From: Paracoccaceae bacterium
GTDB taxonomy: Bacteria > Pseudomonadota > Alphaproteobacteria > Rhodobacterales > Rhodobacteraceae
Length of the DNA: 40,043 nucleotides
Direction of reading: 5' to 3'
NCBI GenBank assembly: GCA_027486345.1
Contig: JAIXPH010000002.1
Span: 87,851-127,893 of the forward strand
Position 1 is the stretch's first letter, and the number at the start of each line of letters is the position of its first letter. Shown here in pieces: positions 16,403 through 24,957 of the stretch. A model generated the notes under the pieces. The model searched no databases. It was given only the letters and a program-made list of their open reading frames with translations, and was not told where the DNA came from. The position numbers and the translations under genes were made by a program.

Positions 16403-17322
16403 TCATGAAACCCATCGTCATCCTTGGCATCTTCGTTGCCGACACCGCCTATCGCGCCGAGCGTCAGCCCAAGATGGGCGAAACCATCCTTGGCACGTCT
16501 TTCGTGCTGGGGCCGGGCGGCAAGGGCTCCAACCAATCCGTCGCCGCCGCCATGGCGGGGGGACGCGTGCATTTCATCACCCGTCTGGGGGCCGATGCCT
16601 TTGCCGCGATCGCGCAGTCGACTTGGGCCAAGGCGGGCGTGGTACCCGAAGTCAAGGTCGACCACGAAAGCTACACCGGCGCGGCCTATATCTTCATCGA
16701 AAACGCCACCGGCAATAACGCGATCATCGTCGCCCCCGGTGCCGCAGGCCGCGTGTCGGTGCAGGATGTCGAAGAAAAGGCCGATCTGATCCGCTCTGCC
16801 GCGATCTTCGTGACGCAGTTGGAACAGCCGATCCCCGCCGCCCTGCGCGCGCTGGAGATTGCCCGCGCGGCAGGCGTGACCACGATCCTGAACCCCGCCC
16901 CCGCCGCCACCCTGCCCGACGCCATGCTCGCGTTCTGCGATTACGTCACTCCCAATGAATCCGAGGCCGAGGCCCTGACCGGCCTGCCCGTGACGACGGT
17001 CGAGGAAGCCCGGAGCGCCGCCGCCGCCCTGCTGGCCAAAGGCGTGGGCGCGGTGGTGATCACGCTGGGTGACAAGGGGGCGCTCTATCACGACGCGCGC
17101 CAATCGGTGCATGTCCCGGTGATTTCTGCTGGGCCGGTGGTGGAAACCACAGGCGCGGGGGATGCCTTCAACGGTGGCTTCGCCGTGGCCTTGGCCGAAG
17201 GCCGCGATGTGATCGAGGCCGTCCGCTTTGGCTGCGCCACTGCGGGCATCTCGGTCACCCGCCCCGGCACCGCCCCTGCCATGCCCAGCCGCGCCGAAAT
17301 CGACGCCTTGCTGGCCAGATAA
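16399..17322 (+). CDS. Ribokinase-like PfkB carbohydrate kinase
   Basis: ATP-dependent cytosolic sugar kinase close to RbsK in layout, 307 residues. It has GPGGKGSNQSVAAAMAGG (38-55; GGKG-NQ is the ribokinase N-terminal motif), NPAPAATLP, VTPNESEAEALTG (the ribokinase NE-E motif) and TTGAGDAFNGGF with the catalytic Asp at about residue 255. ATG 16399 overlaps the FucU stop (ATGA); ATG 16405 is a second possibility. As last gene of the ATPase-FucU-kinase operon it ends at a clear hairpin. With an FGGY kinase also in the locus, two phosphorylation steps or two substrates are implied. Confidence 0.92.
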   Translation: MIMKPIVILGIFVADTAYRAERQPKMGETILGTSFVLGPGGKGSNQSVAAAMAGGRVHFITRLGADAFAAIAQSTWAKAGVVPEVKVDHESYTGAAYIFIENATGNNAIIVAPGAAGRVSVQDVEEKADLIRSAAIFVTQLEQPIPAALRALEIARAAGVTTILNPAPAATLPDAMLAFCDYVTPNESEAEALTGLPVTTVEEARSAAAALLAKGVGAVVITLGDKGALYHDARQSVHVPVISAGPVVETTGAGDAFNGGFAVALAEGRDVIEAVRFGCATAGISVTRPGTAPAMPSRAEIDALLAR

Positions 17323-17352
17323 CGCAGGTCCCCGCCTTGCGGGGGCCCTGCG
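17323..17352 (+). terminator. Hairpin terminator after the ribokinase-like gene
   Basis: Begins 1 nt after the kinase stop: CGCAGG (17323-17328) and CCCCGC inside pair with GCGGGG and CCTGCG (ending 17352), with a cTT loop and a small bulge. No T-run. It ends the sugar locus on the plus strand. Confidence 0.65.
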
Positions 17353-17953
17353 TGGCGATTGCGGACAGGGGGGCCGCTTTGCGGTATTGGACCAAGGGCA
17401 GCCCCCCCTTTTTGGCAGCGCGCGACGTATCCATGGACCGTGGCCATCCAATTCACCGCGCTTGGGGCCGCGTGCACGATCCCGCGTGATTTGGCGACCA
17501 AGGGCGCGGATGTTTTATCCAGCGCCCCGATGGCCGGCGCGTCCCCTCGCAAGAGCGCGGGGGCGCTCGCGGAGCAACGGTCTGAAATCACGCAGATCGT
17601 TCGCCCACAACCACGCTGAACACCCCTGTTTCGGGATTTTAGAGCATTTCCTCCGCCGTGGGTTCTATTTCCGAACCGACGGCGGAATTGAGGCGATATT
17701 GTCAACAGTCCGCCCCATCCTTGCCACATTCCCGCCACGATTGAAGCCCGTTCGTTAAAATATCGAACCAATGCCGCCTTTTACGCCATTTTTGGAAAGA
17801 GTGCGGTCGCATGACTTGGTCCGATTGTTTCGTGCGGAGAAAATTCGTGGCCAAAACGCGTCACCAAAAAGGAAACCGTCAGCTTTCTGCGGACCATGTG
17901 TCGCATCCGGCTGACCGCACCCCGGCGGTGACCCGCAAGCAGGGGGGCACATC
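17353..17953. other. Intergenic region before the RTX gene
   Basis: About 600 bp with no convincing gene; open frames here are short and compositionally odd. From about 17630 the sequence becomes visibly more AT-rich than the genes around it, as expected for a regulatory region of the RTX gene. It includes an imperfect 14-bp inverted repeat at 17652-17686 and AT-rich runs near 17755-17860. No -35/-10 pair stands out clearly enough to call. Confidence 0.45.
17652..17686. repeat. Inverted repeat upstream of the RTX gene
   Basis: TCCGCCGTGGGTTC (17652-17665) and GAACCGACGGCGGA (17673-17686) pair at 13 of 14 positions with a 7-nt AT-rich loop. It lies about 270 bp before the RTX start. It could be a regulator site or an RNA hairpin; nothing downstream within 100 bp decides which. 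Confidence 0.45.
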
Positions 17954-20900
17954 ATGGCGGTGATCACCGGCGGGACGGGCAATGACACGCTGACGGGTGG
18001 TGTGGATGCGGACAGCATCTCGGGCCTTGCGGGCAATGACACGCTGGTCGGGAACGGTGGCAATGACACGCTGATCGGCGGTGCGGGCAGCGACTCGATG
18101 GAGGGCGGCGACGGTGCCGACCGGTTCGTTCTGGACCAGACCACGGGAACCGACACGATCACCGGCGGCGAGACGGGCGTTGATCTGGACGTGATCGACC
18201 TGTCGGCGCAGGCCGCCGGGGTGGCCGCGCGGATCGTGATGTCCGGGGCCGAAGCCGGGACCGTGCTGGGCCTTGACGGGGCGCAACTGGCCGTCTTCAC
18301 GCAGGTCGAACAGTTTGTCCTGACCGGCGCGAATGATGTGTTCACCGGCAGCGACAGCATCGCAGCCGCTGTCAATGTCGATGGCGGGGCGGGCGCGGAC
18401 AGCCTGACCGGCACCGGCGGGGCGGATACGCTGGCGGGCGGGACGGGCAATGACACGCTGAAAGGCGGCGGCGGGGCCGACAGCCTGTCCGGCGGGGCGG
18501 ACAATGACCTGTTGGGCGGCGGCGAGGGAAATGACACCATCGACGGCGGCGATGGTAACGATACCATCGTGGAAGGCGGCGGCGCGGCGGCGGGCACGCG
18601 CAGCTTTTCATGGGCCAACACCTTCGACGGGGCCGATCCGCTGCAAGGCGCGGCACAGACGCTGATCAATGGCGCACCGGGGGCGGCGAACCTGACCGGC
18701 GACGTCGATCCCGACAAGGAATTCGTCTTCGTTCAGGCCAACACCACGTCGCAACAGGGGCAATTGGACGTCAACCCCGAACTGCAAAGCGGCGAGCGGG
18801 TGCAAAGCCTGAGCATGTCCCTGACGCTGGACATGGGCTCTCCGCTGAACTCGGACCATGTGGACGGATTTTCCTTTTCGCTGGGGGATCCGACGACCCT
18901 GACCGGCGAGCGCGAGAATGGCGTGGGCCGCGGCCTTGCGGTCCGGCTGGACCCTCTCGCCAATCTGGTCGAGGTGCGCTGGAACGGCGCGGTGATCGGC
19001 ACGCTGGCCAGTCTGACGCTGGAGACCCGCGCCCTCGGCACGTTGTCCGTCACGGTCAGCAGCGCAGGCGTGGTGTCGGTGCAACTGCCCGGATCGACCA
19101 CGCCGGACCTGACTGCGACCATTCCGGGCGGACAATGGGCGACGGTGGACCAAAGCGGCTGGCAATACGTCTTTGCCGGGCGGACCGGGGCCAATGTCGG
19201 TTTCGTCATGATGGATGACGTGGCCTTGACCAGCACCATCACCACGCCCGCGACCACGGGCGGCAACGATCTGCTGCAGGGTGGCGCAGGGAACGACACC
19301 ATCTCGGGCGGCGCGGGCACCGACTTCCTGTCAGGTGGCATCGGCACTGACCTGCTGGACGGTGGCAGCGGCAACGACACGCTGGCGGGCGGCGACGGGA
19401 ATGACACGCTCGACGGCGGCACCGGCAACGACAGCCTGTTGGGCGAGGGTGGGGATGACCTGTTCCGCCTGTCCTCGGCCACCGGCGCGCAGACCATCGC
19501 CGGCGGCGAAACCGGCGAAGGGATCGGGGACACGCTGGACGCCTCGGCGCTGTCCGGCGGCGTGACGCTGACGCTGGCCACGCCGGAAAGCGGAGCCATC
19601 AGCGGCGGCGGACTGACCGTCAATTTCGCTGAGATCGAGCGTGTGGTTCTGACCGCGGGCGCGGATACGGCCGCGGGATCGGCGGGCGCGGACTGGATCG
19701 ACGGCGCGGGCGGCAATGACCTGCTGCGCGGCGGACAGGGCGCCGACACGCTGGGCGGCGGATCGGGGACCGACACGCTGGTGGGCGGCGGCGCCGGGGA
19801 CAGCATCGACGGCGGGGACGGGAATGACCTGATCTATGGCGGGTCAGACAGTGTTCCGGTCCCCCTGCAACTCTGGGCCAATGACTCGGCCAACCGCCTG
19901 TTCCGGATCGACATCAACGGCACCACGGCGACACGCACGCAGGTCGGCACCACGGCCCAGACCTTTGGCGACATCGCGATGGATGCCAGCGGGCGGCTGT
20001 TCGGCATTTCGGGCGGGCAGCTTTACCGGATCGACACGACCACGGCCCAGACCACCCTGATCGGCTTCGTCGGCGGCGGGCCAAACAGTTCGGCCCTGTC
20101 GTTCGGACCGGATGGGTTGCTTTACACCTCGGCCGGGTCGGGGATCATCCGCTTCAGCCCGGACACGCCCGCAAGCGCGACGACGGTCTGGACCAACCCG
20201 GGCGGCGGGGCCGCGGCGGGCGACTTCCTGATCGTGGGCGACCGGATGTTCGCCTCCTGGGTCACGCCGGGCGGCACGACGCAGCTTTTGCGCCTGTCGC
20301 TGAATGCGTCAAACATCGTGACCGGGTTTGAGGTTCTGGGAACCTTGCCAGCCGAGTCCTACGGTCTGGCGCTGGGTCCCAATGGCGAAATCTATGTCTC
20401 CAGCGGGGTGAACCTGTTTCAGGTGACGGTCCCGGCCACGCCCATCAATGGCGGAACCGGGGCACTGACGTTAACCCAGCTGACCAACGGCACCAATGCC
20501 AGCACCTATTGGGGCGCGACGTCGAACTACGAGGCGCGCTTGGGAGACGGCGTCGATGGCCCGGACAGCCTTTCGGGCGGCGCGGGCAATGACACGCTCT
20601 ATGGCGATGTCGGGGCCGACACCCTGAGCGGTGGCACCGGCAATGACAGTCTTGAGGGCGGCGCAGGCAATGACCTGCTGCAAGGCGGCGCGGGCTCTGA
20701 CGTGCTGACCGGCGGCGACGGGGATGACCGGTTCGGCATCCTGACGGGCGACGGGGCCGATACGATCACCGGCGGCGAGACGGGCGAGACGCTGGGCGAC
20801 CTGCTCGACGCAAGCGGGATGACCGCCGGTGCCACGCTGACACTGGCCAGCGCCGAGTCAGGGACACTCGTCTCGGGCGCGGACAGCATCAGCTTCACCG

Positions 20901-22579
20901 AGGTCGAACGCATCCTGCTTGGCGCGGGAAATGACAGCGTCACCGGCAGCGCGGGCAATGACTCCGTCGATGCGGGCGCGGGCAACGACACGCTGACGGG
21001 TGGCGCGGGGAATGACACGCTTGCAGGCGGCGCGGGAAGCGACCTGCTGACCGGCGGCGCGGGCAATGACAGTCTGGACGGCGGGGCGGGGGATGATGAC
21101 TTTGTCCTTGGCGCGGGCGACAGCGCTTCGGGCGGCGATGGCGATGACGAGTTCCGCTTTGACCGCACGCTGGCGGGCAATGCCACAATCACCGTCACGG
21201 GCGGCGAGACAGGCGAAGACCTGACCGATCCCACGAACGGCGGCACCGGCGATGTGCTGGACCTGCGCGGCCTGCCGGGGGTGGACATCACATGGAACAC
21301 CGCCGATCCGACATGGAACGGCCTGCGGTCGGACTCGGGGACCGCGATCTACCAGAACAGCGGTGGCCAGACCGTCACCCTCCAGTTCAGCCAGATCGAA
21401 CGCATCCTGACCGATGGGGATGGCACGGTCACGGGCACGGCGGGCAACGATTCCATCGGGGCGGGCTATGCCGACGCACAGGGCGACCGGGTCGATGGCT
21501 GGGACGGGGCGAATGACGTCATCGCGGCGGGCGCGGGCGATGACACGGTCAGCGCGGGGGCCGGCAATGACATTGTGGACGGCGGCACCGGCAATGACCT
21601 GCTGGCGGGCGGCGCGGGCAATGACTCCGTCTCTGGCGGCGATGGCAATGATACGCTGGTGGGCGGCGCGGGCGATACGCTGCTTGGCGGCGACGGCGAC
21701 GATGTCTTCCGCTTTGACCGGTTTGCGACGGGCACCGCCCCCCTCAGCGTCACCGGCGGGCAGAACTTTGCCACCGGACAGGGGGATGTTCTCAGCCTGC
21801 AAGGCCTGACCAGCTATACCGCCACGTGGACCGGCGGGAACAAGGCCAGCGGCAGCGGGACGCTGACCTACCTGAATGCCAATGGCGATCTGGTCACCGT
21901 CACCTTCTCGCAGATCGAACGCATCATCTGTTTCGCCCGCGATACCTTGATTGCCACCCACCGGGGCGATGTGGCGGTGCAGGACCTGCGGCTGGGGGAC
22001 CTGATCCTGACCGCGGACCGGGGCTATCAGCCGATGCGCTGGCTTGCTGCCCGGCGGCTCAGCGCCGAAGACCTGGCCGCGGCACCGAACCTGCGCCCGA
22101 TCCGCATCCGCGCGGGGGCCTTGGGTTGCGGCCTGCCGCTGCGGGACCTGACCGTGTCGCCACAGCACCGCATCCTGATCCGCTCCAAGGTGGCTGAGCG
22201 CATGTTCGGCAGCGCCGAGGTGCTGGTCGCGGCCAAACAGTTGCTGGAACTCGACGGGGTCGAGGTGGTCGAGGACGGGCGGGGCGTCGATTACTGGCAC
22301 CTGATGTGCGACCGGCATGAGGTGATCTTTGCCGAAGGGCTGGAAGCCGAAACCCTGTTCACAGGGCCAGAGGCGCTTGCCGCCATGCCGAAGGAATGTC
22401 TTGGGGAACTCAGGCAGCTTTTCCCCGACATCGCCGCCGAGACCTCAAGGCCCGCCGTGCGCCCCCTGCCCAAGGCCGCCGCGTGTCGGCAACTCGTGCA
22501 TCGCCACATCCTCAATCGCAAGCCGATGCTGGCGGCGCCATGGGGTCCAAGCAGCAGCGCAAGCTTCGCCGCAGAATAA
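17954..22579 (+). CDS. Large RTX calcium-binding protein with C-terminal Hint domain
   Basis: Predicted surface or secreted protein, 1541 residues. Blocks of RTX nonapeptides (GGxGNDxL type, forming Ca2+-binding beta-rolls) alternate with other modules. RTX occupies about 5-50, 135-210, 435-500, 575-630, 870-930, 990-1065 and 1165-1250. A lectin/LamG-like beta module lies at about 216-432 (with DHVDGFSFSLGDP). A beta-propeller-like module lies at about 633-860 (LFRIDINGTT, GDIAMDASGRLFGI, LSFGPDGLLYTS, ALGPNGEIYVSS). A Hint domain begins at Cys1326 (CFARDTLIATHRGDVAVQDL) and has SPQHRIL with His1405. There is no N-terminal signal peptide, which fits type I secretion through a C-terminal signal, but no secretion genes lie in the window. 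AGGGGGG precedes ATG 17954. The Hint block suggests self-cleavage, as proposed for alphaproteobacterial relatives. Confidence 0.92.
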   Translation: MAVITGGTGNDTLTGGVDADSISGLAGNDTLVGNGGNDTLIGGAGSDSMEGGDGADRFVLDQTTGTDTITGGETGVDLDVIDLSAQAAGVAARIVMSGAEAGTVLGLDGAQLAVFTQVEQFVLTGANDVFTGSDSIAAAVNVDGGAGADSLTGTGGADTLAGGTGNDTLKGGGGADSLSGGADNDLLGGGEGNDTIDGGDGNDTIVEGGGAAAGTRSFSWANTFDGADPLQGAAQTLINGAPGAANLTGDVDPDKEFVFVQANTTSQQGQLDVNPELQSGERVQSLSMSLTLDMGSPLNSDHVDGFSFSLGDPTTLTGERENGVGRGLAVRLDPLANLVEVRWNGAVIGTLASLTLETRALGTLSVTVSSAGVVSVQLPGSTTPDLTATIPGGQWATVDQSGWQYVFAGRTGANVGFVMMDDVALTSTITTPATTGGNDLLQGGAGNDTISGGAGTDFLSGGIGTDLLDGGSGNDTLAGGDGNDTLDGGTGNDSLLGEGGDDLFRLSSATGAQTIAGGETGEGIGDTLDASALSGGVTLTLATPESGAISGGGLTVNFAEIERVVLTAGADTAAGSAGADWIDGAGGNDLLRGGQGADTLGGGSGTDTLVGGGAGDSIDGGDGNDLIYGGSDSVPVPLQLWANDSANRLFRIDINGTTATRTQVGTTAQTFGDIAMDASGRLFGISGGQLYRIDTTTAQTTLIGFVGGGPNSSALSFGPDGLLYTSAGSGIIRFSPDTPASATTVWTNPGGGAAAGDFLIVGDRMFASWVTPGGTTQLLRLSLNASNIVTGFEVLGTLPAESYGLALGPNGEIYVSSGVNLFQVTVPATPINGGTGALTLTQLTNGTNASTYWGATSNYEARLGDGVDGPDSLSGGAGNDTLYGDVGADTLSGGTGNDSLEGGAGNDLLQGGAGSDVLTGGDGDDRFGILTGDGADTITGGETGETLGDLLDASGMTAGATLTLASAESGTLVSGADSISFTEVERILLGAGNDSVTGSAGNDSVDAGAGNDTLTGGAGNDTLAGGAGSDLLTGGAGNDSLDGGAGDDDFVLGAGDSASGGDGDDEFRFDRTLAGNATITVTGGETGEDLTDPTNGGTGDVLDLRGLPGVDITWNTADPTWNGLRSDSGTAIYQNSGGQTVTLQFSQIERILTDGDGTVTGTAGNDSIGAGYADAQGDRVDGWDGANDVIAAGAGDDTVSAGAGNDIVDGGTGNDLLAGGAGNDSVSGGDGNDTLVGGAGDTLLGGDGDDVFRFDRFATGTAPLSVTGGQNFATGQGDVLSLQGLTSYTATWTGGNKASGSGTLTYLNANGDLVTVTFSQIERIICFARDTLIATHRGDVAVQDLRLGDLILTADRGYQPMRWLAARRLSAEDLAAAPNLRPIRIRAGALGCGLPLRDLTVSPQHRILIRSKVAERMFGSAEVLVAAKQLLELDGVEVVEDGRGVDYWHLMCDRHEVIFAEGLEAETLFTGPEALAAMPKECLGELRQLFPDIAAETSRPAVRPLPKAAACRQLVHRHILNRKPMLAAPWGPSSSASFAAE
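17966..21700 (+). repeat. RTX coding repeats (seven clusters)
   Basis: Imperfect tandem 27-bp units encoding GGxGxDxLx, such as GGCAATGACACGCTG cores, at about 17966-18110, 18360-18575, 19255-19455, 19670-19850, 20570-20745, 20925-21150 and 21430-21700. They lie within one reading frame and are interrupted by unique modules. They are prone to recombination and assembly error. Confidence 0.85.
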
Positions 22580-22953
22580 GCCCACCAAGGCGATGATCCC
22601 GGCGCAGATGCCGGATGAGCGCGCCGTACAGCGCGACGGCTTCTTCACGCCCCGCCCTCCCGATGCGGGGGACGAAGACATCCGTCTGTTTCTTGCAGGA
22701 TCGGGTGTTCGGTCGTGGCCTCTGGCCGGGGATCTGGTGGCTTGGCTTGGGCAGCAGGCGGTGATCGGCAGCGCGCAGCCATTGGCAAAGCCCGCGCGGA
22801 CGGGCGGTCAGCCGATCTTGCGCTCAAGGCCGCTTGTCGGGACGTGGCCTCCGTCCCGGGATGCTTGCCGACCGTGGGGCGCCGGGCAATCCATGGCGCG
22901 GCACGTCGCGCGCGGCAGCATGGGCGCAGACGAGGCGCGGCCCGCGTCGACCG
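22580..22953. other. Region without a recognisable gene after the RTX gene
   Basis: About 370 bp between the RTX stop and the end of the converging GNAT gene. A plus-strand frame beginning ATG 22597 runs through it and into the GNAT gene antisense, and its product (opening MIPAQMPDERAVQRDGFFTP) matches no family I know. No clear hairpin terminator is seen. Could be a decayed gene or spacer. Confidence 0.4.
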
Positions 22954-23541
22954 TCACAAACGCCGCATCCAGAATTGCAAGCGCTTCACCGTCTCGGCGG
23001 TCTCGCCCACATCTTTCCACGCGAATTCGGCCTGCACGCCGGGCAGGGGCGCATAGCCACGGCCACGCCAGAAGGCATCGTTGGTCCGGTAGGTCGCAGG
23101 CCGCAGCGGGTGGTCATCCGGCCGCGTGACCGAGCAAAAGGCCAGCCACTTGCGCCCAAGGGACCGCGCGAAAGCCTCGCGCAGGTCAAAGAAGCGATGC
23201 CCGATCCCCTGCCCGCGGTATTCCGGCAGCAACACGGATTCCGCGCCATAATAGATGTCGGTGAGCGGGATGCCCTGCTCGGCAAAGGGCGCGGCGAAGG
23301 CCTCGGCATGATCCTCCATCGGGGTGGAGGTTGAGGCCCCGACCAGGCGATCCCCCTCAAAAGCGCCCACAAGCAGGGCGTTGGCAGAGGTGCGGTAGGT
23401 CTGCAAATATTCGCGCTCGTAGTCCAGGGTGCCGTCATAGAGATAGGGCCAATCCCGGAACACGGCGATCCGCAGGGCGGCCACGCCCTCCAGCGCGGCC
23501 TCCAACGCCTCACCCGTCAAGGCGCGGACGGTTACCCCCAC
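22954..23541 (-). CDS. GNAT-family N-acetyltransferase
   Basis: Acetyl-CoA-dependent acyltransferase of the GNAT superfamily, 195 residues. The acetyl-CoA-binding motif A is visible: ESVLLPEYRGQGIGHRFFDLREAFARSLG (about 101-129; R/Q-GxG-I/G core). The N-terminal strand (TVRALTGEAL) and the ALLVGAFEGDRLVGAS strand pair precede it. The start is GTG at 23541, overlapping the stop of the SnoaL-like gene by 10 bp, so the two are coupled. The substrate is unknown; family members of this length act on small molecules or amino groups of proteins. Confidence 0.88.
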   Translation of the reverse strand: MGVTVRALTGEALEAALEGVAALRIAVFRDWPYLYDGTLDYEREYLQTYRTSANALLVGAFEGDRLVGASTSTPMEDHAEAFAAPFAEQGIPLTDIYYGAESVLLPEYRGQGIGHRFFDLREAFARSLGRKWLAFCSVTRPDDHPLRPATYRTNDAFWRGRGYAPLPGVQAEFAWKDVGETAETVKRLQFWMRRL

Positions 23542-23948
23542 GTCTTCACCTGCGCGATCCAGTCGTTCAGGTTGTAGAAGGTCGTCACCCGGGCGATCTT
23601 GCCGTCGCGCAAATCGAAGAAACCGCCCGCGGGCAGGATGTAGGTCTGGCCCTTCGCCTCGGGCAAGCCCGCGTCGGTGGTCAGATAGGTGCCATGCACC
23701 ACGAATTCCGCCGCCCCGCGCGTGCCGTCGTCATTGGCGAAGACCACCAGATCGCGCAGTTCTTCGCGGTAGCTGACACCCATATGCGCGCAGAATTCGG
23801 CGAATTTGGCGCGGCCATGGCGGATGCCGCCCTCATTCACCCGGTGCTCCACATCCTCGGCCACGCAGTCCAGCATCCCGGCCGGGTCGCCCGCATTGAA
23901 GGCGGCATAATAGCGGCTGATCAGGGTGATGGCGTCCTGACGGGTCAT
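23532..23948 (-). CDS. SnoaL-like/ketosteroid isomerase-related (NTF2-fold) protein
   Basis: Small cone-shaped NTF2-fold protein, 138 residues. It has the usual helices and first strand (ISRYYAAFNAGDPAGMLDCVAEDVEHRVNEGG), an internal GTYLTTDAGLPEAKGQTY strand and GGFFDLRDGKIARVTTFYNLNDWIAQV at the end, all standard for the SnoaL group. ATG 23948 has AGGAAGAG just upstream. It overlaps the preceding phosphatase gene by 4 bp and the GNAT gene by 10 bp. Members are isomerases, hydrolases or ligand-binding proteins; no particular function can be read here. Confidence 0.88.
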   Translation of the reverse strand: MTRQDAITLISRYYAAFNAGDPAGMLDCVAEDVEHRVNEGGIRHGRAKFAEFCAHMGVSYREELRDLVVFANDDGTRGAAEFVVHGTYLTTDAGLPEAKGQTYILPAGGFFDLRDGKIARVTTFYNLNDWIAQVKTWG

Positions 23949-24415
23949 GTCTCTTCCTCGGTTGGGGGGCCAAAGCGGGCGGCCATACGGTCGCGGATCT
24001 GGTCGCGGGCCTGACGATAGGCCGAAAGCTTGGCCTCGCGCGTCTCTCCCAGACCCGTGGGATCGAGGATCGGCCAATACTCCACCTCGAGATGGTAGAA
24101 CCGCGTCAATTCCAACGCCGTCCGCTGACTGGCCGGGGACAGGGCGACGATCAGGTCGAATTGCGACAGGTCATCGCCCCATTCCTGCATTTCCTCGAAC
24201 GAGCGGGAGCGGTGGCGGCTGAGTTCGATCCCCAGCTCCTGACAGACGGCCACGGAAAAACCGTCGATCTCCATGTCATTCTTCACGCCTGCCGACTGGA
24301 CATAGGCGCGCTGGCCATACATCCGCTTCATCAACCCCTCGGCCATCGGCGAGCGGACCGCGTTATGGTCACAGCAGAACAGCACCGACTGGGGAAAGCC
24401 TGTGCCCAAGGTCAC
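23945..24415 (-). CDS. Low-molecular-weight phosphotyrosine phosphatase-like protein
   Basis: Cytosolic phosphatase-like protein, 156 residues. The P-loop is SVLFCCDHNAVRSPMAEG: a CX5R motif (Cys15 to Arg21), with Asp-His-Asn-Ala-Val instead of the LGNIC of classical enzymes. The general-acid Asp is present in WPILDPTGL. The active-site variation resembles the divergent group of low-Mr phosphatases that accompanies UPF0262 in Rhodobacterales, which may act as phosphatases or be related to arsenate reductase. GTG 24415 is chosen because it overlaps the UPF0262 stop as GTGA; a TTG two codons earlier is also open. Confidence 0.85.
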   Translation of the reverse strand: MTLGTGFPQSVLFCCDHNAVRSPMAEGLMKRMYGQRAYVQSAGVKNDMEIDGFSVAVCQELGIELSRHRSRSFEEMQEWGDDLSQFDLIVALSPASQRTALELTRFYHLEVEYWPILDPTGLGETREAKLSAYRQARDQIRDRMAARFGPPTEEET

Positions 24416-24891
24416 CCCCAATGCAGGACGCAGATCAGGGTGAACAGGCGGCGGGCCGTATCGCGGTCGACATCCGCCTTGCCCTCCAGCCGTTCCTGCA
24501 AGACGCGGGCGCCCTCGTTGTGGATGCCGCGCCGGGCCATGTCGATGGCCTCGATCTGGCTGGGCGGCAGGCGTTTGACCGCGTCGAAGTAGGATTCGCA
24601 GATCTGGAAGTAGTCTTTGACAACCTGCCGGAACGGGCCGAGCGACAGGTGGAATTCGCCCACCTTGGTGCTGTCTTCCGTGGCGATGTCAAAGACCAGC
24701 CGCCCCTCGCGGATGGCAAGGCCCAGCCGGTAGGGACCGGGGGGCGCGGGCCGGTCCTCGCGCGGGGGCAAGGCAAAGGAATTGTCCTCCAACAGGTCAA
24801 ACACCGCCACGCGGCGTTCCTGCTCGATCTCGGGCGTCGGTCGTGCAAGACCGCGCTCGTCGATCTCGATGTGGCAGATGCGGTTGGTCAT
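24412..24891 (-). CDS. UPF0262 family protein
   Basis: Conserved alphaproteobacterial protein of unknown function, 159 residues. Family features: the opening NRICHIEIDERGLARPTPEIEQERRVAVFDLLE, then YRLGLAIREGRLVFDIA, LSLGPFRQVVKDYFQICESYFDAVK and the C-terminal IEAIDMARRGIHNEGARVL...LFTLICVLHWG. In many relatives it lies directly after hisD; here a GST-like gene stands in between. It overlaps the phosphatase gene, supporting a common function that is still undefined. Confidence 0.92.
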   Translation of the reverse strand: MTNRICHIEIDERGLARPTPEIEQERRVAVFDLLEDNSFALPPREDRPAPPGPYRLGLAIREGRLVFDIATEDSTKVGEFHLSLGPFRQVVKDYFQICESYFDAVKRLPPSQIEAIDMARRGIHNEGARVLQERLEGKADVDRDTARRLFTLICVLHWG

Positions 24892-24957
24892 GGGCTGGGC
24901 TTCCCTTCGTCACCCGTGGTGATGCCCGACCCTGCGCTGCGGTGCAAGCGGGATGGC

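Noticed and set aside
17966-21700. Regularly spaced repeats, possible CRISPR array
   Set aside because: Repeats are imperfect, about 27 bp, directly adjacent without spacers and all in one reading frame coding GGxGxD units, so they are RTX repeats.
20858-22318. Open frame of 486 codons on the minus strand
   Set aside because: Antisense shadow of RTX repeats; its apparent repeats only mirror the RTX units.
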